DNA of 8,625 nt from a bacterium (GTDB taxonomy: Bacteria; Oederibacteriota; PGYV01; DSBP01), in contig DSBP01000269.1 in the NCBI GenBank assembly GCA_011049465.1, positions 1 to 8,625 of the forward strand, in the 5' to 3' direction. Below, one piece after another: positions 1 through 6,627 of this stretch (within the stretch, counting starts at the first letter, position 1; every line of letters begins with the position of its first letter). Made by a program: the position numbers and the translations under genes. The notes under the pieces were generated by a model. It ran no database searches and was not told the DNA's origin. It saw only the letters and a list, made by a program, of their open reading frames with translations.

Positions 1-144
1 CCCGCGCAGACAGCTGCCGGAATGCCCGCGCAGACAGCTGCCGGAATGCCCGCGCAGACAGCTGCCGGAATGCCCGCGCAGACAGCTGCCGGAATGCCCG
101 CGCAGACAGTCGCCGGAGCACCCGCGCAGACAGCTGCCGGAATG
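1..144 (+). repeat. In-frame 24-bp tandem repeat, six units visible
   Basis: Six contiguous 24-bp units lie at 1-24, 25-48, 49-72, 73-96, 97-120 and 121-144. Each encodes PAQTAAGM. Units 1-4 and 6 are identical at the nucleotide level; unit 5 differs and encodes PAQTVAGA. The array continues to the left edge, so the copy number is unknown. Since 24 is a multiple of 3, gain or loss of a unit changes protein length without breaking the frame. The near-perfect identity points to recent expansion by slippage or recombination. Confidence 0.97.
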
Positions 145-1767
145 CCCGGACCGCCGCCGCAGATTGCATATAATGCGGGTAAAATGGTTATAAACTTTAA
201 TGAAATTATACCTGCAATTAAAACCCTGACAGCTCAGGGCGTAACGCCTGAGATTAATTCCCTCAGGACAGTTATTGAATCAGGAATACTGGCGCCGCGC
301 TCCGCGAATCCGGGGAATCCGCCTGCTGCCGTATCCGGCGCGCAGCAGAACACGGACGCGGGCAGGGCAATTAACAGCATCAGCGAAGCATTTGAGGGGC
401 TGAAAAACGCGGTTCATAAACCGGAGCATACAACAATCAGGGAAAACGCTGTATTAATCGCAGGCCGGATTAACTCGCTCGCGAACGGCGCGGCAGAGGC
501 TTTGAAGCTTGCGGGAGCGCTGCCAAAGGAAAACCCGGTTGTCCTGACGGGCGCGGCAAATGAATCGGCGAAAATTCCTTCAGAGGCGCTCTTAAGGCAG
601 GAACTCTCAGCGATTCACACAGCTGTGACAGCAGCGGCCAAAAGAGCCGGAATACCGGCGGATTCCCGGGAGATAAGAATTACCGCGGAAAATTACTCCA
701 ATTTCAGGAACGAGGCAGCCCGGCTAGTGGAAAACCTTTCACAATTCAAGATTTTTAACACGCAGAAACCTGCTGACGCTCCGATACGGATAAATACCGG
801 TTTTGACGCGGCGTCCGCCATAGAATCCCTGGTCTTTCTTAAATCAAGGTCTCTTCCGCTTGATAACTCAAGGTTTGTTGACATGATGTCAAAGTATTTC
901 AGCAATGACATGAAACTCAGCCAAAATATCGAACAGTTCAGCCTGCTGGCATCAAAGCTGCCGGATCCAAAGAACGCGGCGCCTGAGGCAAGAGAGGTTT
1001 TTAATGCGGTGAAGGAAACAGCACAAAACATAACGGCAATGGCAAGGGAGATGGCCATAAGGCCCGCTGAGTCCAATTTCAAGCAGGGAATAATAGAGCA
1101 GCAGCTCAAAGGGTTCATTGAAAAGAGCGGGGTCAGTATTGAGAATAATATAAAGGACGCGCTTGTAAAGCCCGGCGCGGACAACCCCGTCTTTTCCGGG
1201 CTCAGGGACAGCCTGAAGGCAGCGCTTGTCAAGCTGACCAATGAGATTGAAAACGCGGCAAAGAGCGCGCTTCCGCAGGACGCAAAAGAGAATATTTTAA
1301 GGGTCCGGGAATCGGCAAATGATATTTTAACAAACCTGAACGCGCTTCAGTTCATTAATCAGAAACCCGCGGCATTTGAGCTTATATACACACAGCTTCC
1401 GGTATTTTTGAACAACGGTTTTTTAAACGGAGAGGTTCAGATATGGTTCAGGAAGGGCGGCATAAAGGAGAATATGGCTGCCGCTAACCCGATTAATATG
1501 GTTTTTGTCCTGAACACGACCAATCTCGGCGCTGTAAAGGTTACGATGACTGTGGTGAAAAATCAGGTTGAGTGCACGGTTAAGACGGAAAACGAAAAGG
1601 CCAAGCAGGCGCTGATGCGCGGCAAAAATGAATTTGTAAGCGCGCTTAAAAAGGCCGATTTTGACCTGCGGGTATTGTCAATAAACGTCGGCGGCGAAGG
1701 CGAAGCAGCGGAGCCGCCCGCGGGCTCAGGCTATATAGACCTCGGACGGATTGATATAAAGGCATGA
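1..1767 (+). CDS. FliK-like hook-length control protein (5' end outside window)
   Basis: The frame is open from base 1, so the true start lies upstream and 588 residues are visible; the ATG at 22 is inside a repeat and is not a credible start. The first 48 visible residues are repeats of PAQTAAGM, followed by a proline-rich stretch and a long, mostly helical, Ala/Asn-rich middle. Residues about 470-565 resemble the FliK C-terminal domain (Flg_hook family): VLNTTNLGAVKVTM near 503-516, then a strand with VKNQVECTV and a helix ending in LRVLSINVG. The LG-x-V-x-V core is typical of FliK. In flagellar systems FliK is a secreted ruler that binds the FlhB cytoplasmic domain and switches export specificity. 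The downstream FlhB-C-like gene overlaps by ATGA, which supports a FliK/FlhB partnership. The protein may be a non-canonical paralogue (YlqG-like) rather than the flagellar FliK itself, since no other flagellar genes are visible. The family call is fairly sure; the exact role is inferred. Confidence 0.72.
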   Translation, partial: PAQTAAGMPAQTAAGMPAQTAAGMPAQTAAGMPAQTVAGAPAQTAAGMPGPPPQIAYNAGKMVINFNEIIPAIKTLTAQGVTPEINSLRTVIESGILAPRSANPGNPPAAVSGAQQNTDAGRAINSISEAFEGLKNAVHKPEHTTIRENAVLIAGRINSLANGAAEALKLAGALPKENPVVLTGAANESAKIPSEALLRQELSAIHTAVTAAAKRAGIPADSREIRITAENYSNFRNEAARLVENLSQFKIFNTQKPADAPIRINTGFDAASAIESLVFLKSRSLPLDNSRFVDMMSKYFSNDMKLSQNIEQFSLLASKLPDPKNAAPEAREVFNAVKETAQNITAMAREMAIRPAESNFKQGIIEQQLKGFIEKSGVSIENNIKDALVKPGADNPVFSGLRDSLKAALVKLTNEIENAAKSALPQDAKENILRVRESANDILTNLNALQFINQKPAAFELIYTQLPVFLNNGFLNGEVQIWFRKGGIKENMAAANPINMVFVLNTTNLGAVKVTMTVVKNQVECTVKTENEKAKQALMRGKNEFVSALKKADFDLRVLSINVGGEGEAAEPPAGSGYIDLGRIDIKA

Positions 1768-2051
1768 GCACAAACAAACGGGCTGCGAAAAAAACCGCGG
1801 TAGCCGTCACATATAACAAGGAGAAGGACTCTGCCCCGAAAATAACAGCGAAGGGCAAGGGGTCTGTCGCGGAAAAAATAATAGACCTTGCGAGGCAGAA
1901 CAATATCCCTCTTCACGAGGACCCGGATCTTATAGAGGTGCTTTCAAAACTTGACCTGGGCCAGGAAATACCCGCGGAAATGTACAAACTCATAGCCGAG
2001 GTCCTGGTGTATGTTTACAGAACCAACAATAAAGCCGGAAGCATCTTCTGA
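1764..2051 (+). CDS. FlhB C-terminal-domain-like protein (FlhX/YlqH type)
   Basis: This 95-residue protein corresponds to the cytoplasmic C-terminal subdomain of FlhB/YscU export-switch proteins. Visible landmarks are AVAVTYNKEKDSAPKITAKG (residues ~12-31), then EKIIDLARQNNIPLHEDPDL and GQEIPAEMYKLIAEVLVYVY. These align with the FlhB segments for the beta-strand after cleavage, the helix with N-(I/V)-P, and the terminal helix with AEVLAYVY. The four membrane helices of FlhB are absent, and the self-cleaving NPTH motif that should precede AVAV is replaced by AAKK, so autoprocessing is not expected. Its ATG overlaps the stop of the FliK-like gene (ATGA at 1764-1767), which implies translational coupling. 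Stand-alone FlhB-C proteins (FlhX, YlqH) are known and can partly stand in for the processed FlhB fragment. Family identity is strong; its use in this organism is inferred. Confidence 0.88.
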   Translation: MSTNKRAAKKTAVAVTYNKEKDSAPKITAKGKGSVAEKIIDLARQNNIPLHEDPDLIEVLSKLDLGQEIPAEMYKLIAEVLVYVYRTNNKAGSIF

Positions 2052-2085
2052 TTGGCCGCGTTGAAAGCGGGGGCGCGCTGATAAT

Positions 2086-3273
2086 ATGAAAAAAAATCTT
2101 TTACCTGTTGCCGCAGCGGGACTGTTATTGTCTCTGATTATTGTGGTATCATATTTTTTTCTGTTTTCAACTCCCAATGTCATCAAGCCAAAGGCGTTTG
2201 GCGGAGAAAAATATGACAGCGCAAGGGCAATGGTTATTGACGAAAAAAACAATTTTATACTGGCAGGAATGACAATGTCTTACGGGCCCGGGTATGTTAA
2301 TCCATACTGGCTCAAAATCAGCCCCTCCGGAAGGCTCATCAAACAGCAGGCTTACGGAGGAAAGGGCGACGACAGGATTCTCGCGATTACTGCCAGGCGT
2401 GACAGCGGCTATATGATGGCCGGCCATACAAACTCGTTCGGCGCCGGCGGGCAGGATGTCTTTCTGCTGAGAGTGGATGAAAACGGAAAACAGGTTGCCG
2501 TGAAAACTTTTGGGGGAAAGGAGACAGAAGAGGGCCGCTCAATAATACAGGGGAACGAAGGCGGGTACCTTATCTGCGGCGCTTCGGCATCTTTCGGGCC
2601 GGGAAACTACAGCGCGTATGTGATTAAGACAGACAGTGACGGAAACTGTGTCTGGGCAAAAACTTACGGAGGAGTGAATGTGAGCCAGGCCTATTTCGCG
2701 GCCGGAACAGACGGAGGGTATCTGATAGCAGGCGATACAACAGACGGTAATCTGGGGAAGCGGGATATGTGGCTGTTTAAGCTTGACGGGCAGGGTGTCA
2801 TGTTATGGGAGAAATTCTACGGCGGAATCCACTCTGACACGGCTTCCTGCGTCTTTACGGAAGGAGAAAATATCATGCTCGCGGGCGATACAGGTATAGG
2901 GCAGGGGCGCTACTCCGATATGTACCTCGCGAAACTGGGGCCTGAAGGTGGCATTATTTGGGAAAAGGTATATTCCATGGCAGGGTTTCAGAGCTTAAAG
3001 AGCGCTGCCGGTTCAAAAGACGGCGGTTTTATTCTTGCGGGCGTGACCGCTGAAGCTGACGGACGCGGGCAGACGGATATTATAATCATTAAAACAGACA
3101 GCAGCGGGGATGTGCTCTGGACAAAGACATACGGCGGAAGCCAGGATGATTTTGCCGCGGCTGTGGCTGAGACTGCGGACGGTAAAATAGCGCTGGCAGG
3201 CTGGACAAACTCCATGGGCGCGGGTGATTATGATGTTTATTTTTTCAAGGCGGGCAGTGAAGGGGAGTTTTAA
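2086..3273 (+). CDS. Anchored seven-repeat beta-propeller protein
   Basis: This is a 395-residue protein with a basic N-terminus (MKKN) and one hydrophobic segment at about residues 5-28. There is no cysteine lipobox, so it is either an uncleaved signal anchor or a secretory signal, and the rest should lie outside the cytoplasm. The remainder is seven copies of a ~51-residue repeat starting near residues 34, 86, 138, 190, 241, 292 and 345. Each has the pattern W-x-K-x-(Y/F)GG, a Gly-rich turn, GG(Y/F)(I/L)(I/L)AG-x-T, then DV(Y/W)-(L/I/F)K-x-D-x-x-G. Seven such units suggest a closed seven-bladed propeller; blade 6 has lost the GG (VYSMAG). Such propellers usually bind proteins, polysaccharides or ligands; no catalytic residues can be named. 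The gene lies 34 bp after the FlhB-like gene and may be cotranscribed, but it has no clear Shine-Dalgarno site. The ATG is chosen because it gives the signal-like N-terminus. Confidence 0.85.
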   Translation: MKKNLLPVAAAGLLLSLIIVVSYFFLFSTPNVIKPKAFGGEKYDSARAMVIDEKNNFILAGMTMSYGPGYVNPYWLKISPSGRLIKQQAYGGKGDDRILAITARRDSGYMMAGHTNSFGAGGQDVFLLRVDENGKQVAVKTFGGKETEEGRSIIQGNEGGYLICGASASFGPGNYSAYVIKTDSDGNCVWAKTYGGVNVSQAYFAAGTDGGYLIAGDTTDGNLGKRDMWLFKLDGQGVMLWEKFYGGIHSDTASCVFTEGENIMLAGDTGIGQGRYSDMYLAKLGPEGGIIWEKVYSMAGFQSLKSAAGSKDGGFILAGVTAEADGRGQTDIIIIKTDSSGDVLWTKTYGGSQDDFAAAVAETADGKIALAGWTNSMGAGDYDVYFFKAGSEGEF

Positions 3274-3447
3274 AAAAGTTTAAATTTGGAATTTGCAATT
3301 TTGAAGCGAAAACAGAAATAAACTGAAATCTGAAAGTTAAGACGTGCGGTGCGGCATAATATGAATAGGAATTGTGAATAGAACTATTTGTCCTTCGTTT
3401 TCAATGGAAATGTAAATATAAATGGAAATATATGTGAGAGTGGGGGC
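3274..3447. other. A+T-rich spacer between convergent genes
   Basis: These 174 bp separate the end of the propeller gene (plus strand) from the end of zapA (minus strand). The spacer is low-complexity and A+T rich, with words such as TTTGGAATTTGCAATTTTG at 3285-3303 and TGGAAAT-type runs at 3404-3430. I see no convincing GC-rich hairpin followed by a T-run on either strand, so no terminator is called. I also see no 6S RNA-like fold, although ssrS lies next to zapA in some bacteria. Confidence 0.6.
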
Positions 3448-3792
3448 TTACTTTGATTCCGGCTCCGGCTCCGGTTCAGAGGGCTCCGGGGGAGCCTCTT
3501 TGTCAACCAGGGATATGAGTCCCTCGATTTTATTCCTTATTGCCTGAAGCTGGTCATTTGGCACGTATGATTCCTTCATGGATTTTCTGGACTCAAACAG
3601 CTCGTCGGTTATGTTGATTGCCGCCAAAATTGCTATCTTTTTCGGGTCCTTAAGGCCGGTTGCCTCCTGCACTTCATTCATCCTGGAATTCAGATAACCC
3701 GCGAGGGAGATAATGTATTCGGGTTTTGCCACGCCCTTAATTGTATACTCGTTGCCGAAAATATTAACGGTTATGGTGGATTTATCCGTCAT
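3448..3792 (-). CDS. zapA: Cell division protein ZapA
   Basis: This 114-residue protein has the ZapA layout. An N-terminal beta region (TITVNIFGNEYTIKG, residues ~6-20) leads into a helix with LAGYLNSRMNEV and then the family hallmark KIAILAAINITDELFE (~52-67). A coiled-coil C-terminus follows. ZapA binds FtsZ at midcell and promotes bundling of filaments in the Z ring. The start at 3792 is preferred over the in-frame ATG at 3816 because GGGAGG (3801-3806) sits 8 bases upstream and the product then begins right before the conserved strand. The start codon lies inside the last codons of the preceding coiled-coil gene (11-bp overlap), implying coupled translation. Oddity: the last ~19 residues form a Pro/Glu tail (PPEPSEPEPEPESK), absent from E. 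coli ZapA and coded by a small GC-rich repeat. Last gene of the pheT operon. Confidence 0.93.
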   Translation of the reverse strand: MTDKSTITVNIFGNEYTIKGVAKPEYIISLAGYLNSRMNEVQEATGLKDPKKIAILAAINITDELFESRKSMKESYVPNDQLQAIRNKIEGLISLVDKEAPPEPSEPEPEPESK

Positions 3793-4051
3793 TTTCGGGC
3801 CCTCCCGTGATTTCATCTATCCTTTTGATGGCGGACGCTATTTTTGTGTAAAGGACGCTGCGTTCGCCCCTGTATTTTTGTATGAGTTTTTTCATCTTTT
3901 CAATCTCCAAAAAAGCCTCAGCAGGAAGCTCTGTGCCTGATTTGTCGAGCAGCTGTTTTTTTAAGGCCTCGTTCTCCTCGTTGAGTCGGTTTATGGAAAG
4001 AAGAAGCTCCTTAAGCTTGGCTTCGAGTATGTCGAGCGCGATCAGCGGCAT
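3782..4051 (-). CDS. Small coiled-coil protein, ZapB-like
   Basis: An 89-residue, highly charged protein with no recognisable enzymatic domain. Residues 6-34 form a clear heptad pattern: hydrophobics at L6, L9, L13, L16, I20, L23, L30 and L34, with N27 in a core position. A loop follows (DKSGTELPAE), then a second helical stretch (~46-82, FLEIEKMKKLIQKYRGERSVLY and IASAIKRIDEI). The ATG follows the pheT stop by 2 bases, with GAGG (4060-4063) 8 bases upstream inside pheT, and the end overlaps zapA by 11 bp. Short coiled-coil genes beside zapA are known in other bacteria, and the gamma-proteobacterial ones are ZapB-like. Position and architecture therefore suggest a Z-ring accessory partner of ZapA. 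The coiled coil is seen directly; the ZapB role is inference, since coiled coils look alike. Confidence 0.75.
   Translation of the reverse strand: MPLIALDILEAKLKELLLSINRLNEENEALKKQLLDKSGTELPAEAFLEIEKMKKLIQKYRGERSVLYTKIASAIKRIDEITGGPENDG
3801..3806 (-). promoter_or_regulatory. zapA ribosome binding site
   Basis: GGGAGG on the minus strand, 8 bases before the ATG at 3792 and inside the upstream coiled-coil gene. It decides the zapA start against the longer in-frame ATG at 3816. Confidence 0.85.
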
Positions 4052-4053
4052 TG

Positions 4054-6453
4054 TTATGACCTCAGCTTTGCTTTTACGCTGGACTCAAGCGCGGATATTA
4101 TGGATTCCATGGCGCGGTTAATCTCAGCGTCAGAGAGGGTCTTCTCGGAAGAACGGAATATAATGGAGTAAGAGAGGCTTTTCATGGATTCCGGCACCTG
4201 GCTGCCTTTGTAAAGGTCAAAAAGCTTAATGGAGCTTATAAGGCCGGGGGCAGCCGCAAGTATCGCGGATTCCACATCTGCCGACGGAACAGAAGAATCA
4301 ATAATTATGGACAGGTCCCTTTTTACAACGGGGTACGGGGATATTGGCCTGAATTCAAACGCGGATCTTTTAAGCGCCAAAAGTGCGGAAATGCTCAGCT
4401 CAAACATAAATGCTTTTTCGGTTATCTTCGCGTCATACAATATTTCCTCTTTTACCTGGCCCGCATATCCCAGAAACACGCTGCCGGCATAAATACCGGC
4501 GCAGTATTCATAAAAAGGCCGGTTCGGAACAGGCCTGTAAGAGGGGGAAGCTGACGCGTCCGCAAGGCGTATAACCGAGTTAATGAGGGCTTTTATGTAC
4601 GCAATGTCGGAAACAAAACCCTTTGACGCGTAAGATGGGTTGATTATGTGGCCGCAGGATATGCCTGCCAGATAAGGCAGCTGTGAATAGGCGCCGTCTT
4701 TATGAGAAAAAACAGACGCGGCCTCAAAGAGATGAATATTCTCATTCTCATTGTTCTTATTAAAGACAAGGTTCTTGATAAGGTCAGGGATAAGAGAGTC
4801 TTTCATGCGCGACTCTTCGTCGTTGAAGGGGTTTTTTATGGGCGCGGGGTTTTCAGGCGCGTAATCCTGCGCGCCAAGGCTTTTAAGGAGCCTGTCATTT
4901 AAAAAGCTGTAATTCATAACCTCGCTGAAGCCAAACGAGGCAGTACGCGCCCGGGCAGAAGATATAAAAGAAGCTGCGGCGCTTTCACTGCCGAGTGTTA
5001 CGGGCGCTGAAGGGATGGTGGACGGGATATTGTCATAGCCGTAAACCTGGCCTATGTCCTCAATGATATCCGCCTCCAAAGAAATGTCTGTCCTGTAAGA
5101 GGGGACAGAGGCTGTAAAACCGGTATTGTCGGCGCCTGACACGGAAAAATTAAGTTTTTTTATGAAATCTTTTGTCTCTTCCGGTGAAAAAGAGGTGCCG
5201 AGAAGGCTGTTAACCCTCTCAAAGCGCACGAAAACCCCGGGTGCTTTGTATTTTTCAGGATAAATGTCAATTATGGAGGGAGAGGCCTTTCCGCCGCCCG
5301 TCTCAATGATAAGTGCGGCCGCCCTGTTTAAGGCGGCGGCGGTGTTCTCGATGTCTATTCCGCGTTCAAACCTGTAGGACGAGTCCGAAGAGAGCCCGAG
5401 GCTGCGGGAGGTCTTTCTCACTGTCTTTGGCGAGAAGAAGGCGGACTCGAGGACAATGGTATCGGTTGAGGCGTCAATAGAGTAGTGTTCGCCGCCCATG
5501 ACGCCGGCTATTGCGACAGGGTTAGATGAGTCCGCGATAACCAGGTCGGTATTTTTAAGCTTATATGTCTTTCCGTCAAGCGCGGTTATGGATTCGCCAT
5601 CGGACGCGGTGCGTATTTTTATTGTTTTGTCCCTGAGTTTTTTATGGTCAAACGCGTGCAGCGGCTGGTTTTGCTCGAGCATAACATAGTTCGTGGCGTC
5701 AACAACATTATTAATGGGCCTTATGCCGAGATAGGTGAGGCGTTCCTTCAGCCAGGCAGGGGATTCTTTTACCGTTACTCCGCTTATTACCGCCGCAGTA
5801 TAACGCGGGCAGCGGCCGGTATCCGTGTTCTCTATTTTTATCAGGCTGTTAATATCGAGGGACGGGTCACTTGGGCACGCGGGCCGGGGCACAGGTTTGA
5901 GCGGAAGGCCAAAGACAGCGGATACGAGCCTTGCCACGCCGAGCATGCTGAGCAAATCCGGCCTGTTGGGAGTAATCTCAAAACCCAGCACAGTATCGGG
6001 CCGGGCAGGGATAAAGGGCGAGCCCAAGGCGTGCCTGTCTTCGTCAAGAATAAGAATTCCGGATGATTCGGACTCAAGCCCGAGCTCAGCAGCAGAGCAT
6101 ATCATGCCGTTTGATTCAATGCCTCGGATTTTGCTGCGTTTGATTTTGTGGCCGCCGGATACAGTGGCCCCTTCTTTGGCAAGGGGTACTATCTGGCCCA
6201 CAGCGATGTTTTTCGCGCCGCAGACCACTCTTTGAGTCTCTTTGCCGTCTGTAACATCCACAAGCGAGAGATTATCCGCGTTGGGGTGTTTTTCAATATT
6301 CGTGATTTTGGCTGTCCAAATGTTATCGGAAGCCGGTTTTTTTTCGATTATCTCGTCTATGGGTATGCCAGCCATATTAAGTTTTTCACTTAATTCAGCG
6401 GGGGAGAGTGATAGCTCTACAAATTCTTTTAACCAATTGCAGCTTATATACAT
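4054..6453 (-). CDS. pheT: Phenylalanine--tRNA ligase beta subunit
   Basis: This 799-residue protein is of the normal bacterial PheT length and has all expected domains. It begins with MYISCNWLKEFVELS. An OB-fold tRNA-binding domain covers ~40-150 (KHPNADNLSLVDV, VCGAKNI, SNGMICSAAELGL). The B3/B4 editing region covers ~205-385 (PRYTAAVISGV, INNVVDATNYVMLE, QPLHAFD, GVMGG). B5 covers ~405-475 (YRTDISLEADIIEDIGQVYGYDNIP). A catalytic-like core follows, and a C-terminal FDX-ACB anticodon-binding domain covers ~703-798 (PVVKRDLSIIID, LFDLYKG). PheT joins PheS in the alpha2-beta2 enzyme that charges tRNA-Phe; the beta subunit edits mischarged Tyr-tRNA-Phe. The start at 6453 is chosen over an ATG at 6498 because GAGG sits 5 bases upstream, the product then matches the family N-terminus, and 6498 falls at the predicted transcription start. 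pheS is not adjacent, unlike the usual pheST order. First gene of a three-gene operon. Confidence 0.97.
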   Translation of the reverse strand: MYISCNWLKEFVELSLSPAELSEKLNMAGIPIDEIIEKKPASDNIWTAKITNIEKHPNADNLSLVDVTDGKETQRVVCGAKNIAVGQIVPLAKEGATVSGGHKIKRSKIRGIESNGMICSAAELGLESESSGILILDEDRHALGSPFIPARPDTVLGFEITPNRPDLLSMLGVARLVSAVFGLPLKPVPRPACPSDPSLDINSLIKIENTDTGRCPRYTAAVISGVTVKESPAWLKERLTYLGIRPINNVVDATNYVMLEQNQPLHAFDHKKLRDKTIKIRTASDGESITALDGKTYKLKNTDLVIADSSNPVAIAGVMGGEHYSIDASTDTIVLESAFFSPKTVRKTSRSLGLSSDSSYRFERGIDIENTAAALNRAAALIIETGGGKASPSIIDIYPEKYKAPGVFVRFERVNSLLGTSFSPEETKDFIKKLNFSVSGADNTGFTASVPSYRTDISLEADIIEDIGQVYGYDNIPSTIPSAPVTLGSESAAASFISSARARTASFGFSEVMNYSFLNDRLLKSLGAQDYAPENPAPIKNPFNDEESRMKDSLIPDLIKNLVFNKNNENENIHLFEAASVFSHKDGAYSQLPYLAGISCGHIINPSYASKGFVSDIAYIKALINSVIRLADASASPSYRPVPNRPFYEYCAGIYAGSVFLGYAGQVKEEILYDAKITEKAFMFELSISALLALKRSAFEFRPISPYPVVKRDLSIIIDSSVPSADVESAILAAAPGLISSIKLFDLYKGSQVPESMKSLSYSIIFRSSEKTLSDAEINRAMESIISALESSVKAKLRS

Positions 6454-6458
6454 ATTAA

Positions 6459-6463
6459 CCTCA
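6459..6463 (-). promoter_or_regulatory. pheT ribosome binding site
   Basis: TGAGG on the minus strand, 5 bases before the ATG at 6453. It supports the shorter PheT start that begins MYISCNWLKEF. Confidence 0.75.
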
Positions 6464-6501
6464 TAAGAAATCCCAAAAACAGTATATTTTAAAGCCAATT
6501 A

Positions 6502-6530
6502 ATTATTGCACATAAAGCTAAAAATGTCAA
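6502..6530 (-). promoter_or_regulatory. Sigma70-type promoter of the pheT operon
   Basis: Read on the minus strand: a perfect -35 TTGACA (6525-6530), a 17-bp spacer, and a -10 AATAAT (6502-6507; 5 of 6 to consensus) directly preceded by TGC, an extended -10. Transcription should start near 6495, giving a leader of about 40 bases. That is too short for a T-box or a leader-peptide attenuator, so constitutive expression is the simplest reading. Confidence 0.8.
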
Positions 6531-6533
6531 TCT

Positions 6534-6574
6534 TAATGCAAAGCTTTAATAATGCAAAATAACTCTTGCAAAAA
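6534..6574. repeat. Short direct repeats between the divergent promoters
   Basis: TAATGCAAA occurs at 6534-6542 and again at 6550-6558, and a related TTGCAAAAA occurs at 6566-6574. The copies lie between the pheT -35 element and the prfB -10, where an operator could act on both genes. A+T-rich DNA yields such words by chance, so a regulatory role is only a possibility. Confidence 0.35.
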
Positions 6575-6594
6575 GCAGGAAGGTATAATAATAT
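6566..6594 (+). promoter_or_regulatory. Probable prfB promoter
   Basis: A perfect -10-like TATAAT lies at 6584-6589 but has no -35 at normal distance. Alternatively, TTGCAA (6566-6571; 5 of 6 to TTGACA) is followed after 17 bp by TAATAT (6589-6594). Either reading starts the transcript around 6596-6602, some 26-32 bases before the prfB ATG. The exact element is ambiguous. Confidence 0.5.
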
Positions 6595-6612
6595 ATAGCA
6601 AAAATCAGGATT

Positions 6613-6619
6613 AAAGGAG
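6613..6619 (+). promoter_or_regulatory. prfB ribosome binding site
   Basis: AAAGGAG, 8 bases before the ATG at 6628. It fixes the true prfB start in the short zero-frame segment upstream of the frameshift, rather than at internal ATGs of the main frame such as 6872. Confidence 0.85.
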
Positions 6620-6627
6620 TTTAAGTT

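Noticed and set aside
693..1241. Minus-strand open frame within the FliK-like gene
   Set aside because: Low-complexity Ser/Ala/Leu composition typical of an antisense shadow; no SD site and no match to any family I know.
22..1767. ATG at 22 as the start of the FliK-like gene
   Set aside because: It is the last codon of a repeat unit; the frame and the repeat are already open from base 1, and every unit but one carries the same ATG.
3448..3816. Longer ZapA starting at 3816
   Set aside because: The GGGAGG site lies between this ATG and the one at 3792, and the extra eight residues do not fit the family N-terminus.
5644..6235. Plus-strand open frames opposite pheT
   Set aside because: They are mirror frames of a strongly conserved gene, overlap each other, have no plausible start sites and no recognisable domains.
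4054..6498. Longer PheT starting at 6498
   Set aside because: It would begin at about the predicted transcription start without an SD site; the start at 6453 has GAGG and gives the normal N-terminus.
6454..6627. T-box or leader-peptide attenuator controlling pheT
   Set aside because: The predicted leader is only about 40 bases, with no Phe-rich short frame, no T-box core and no terminator hairpin.
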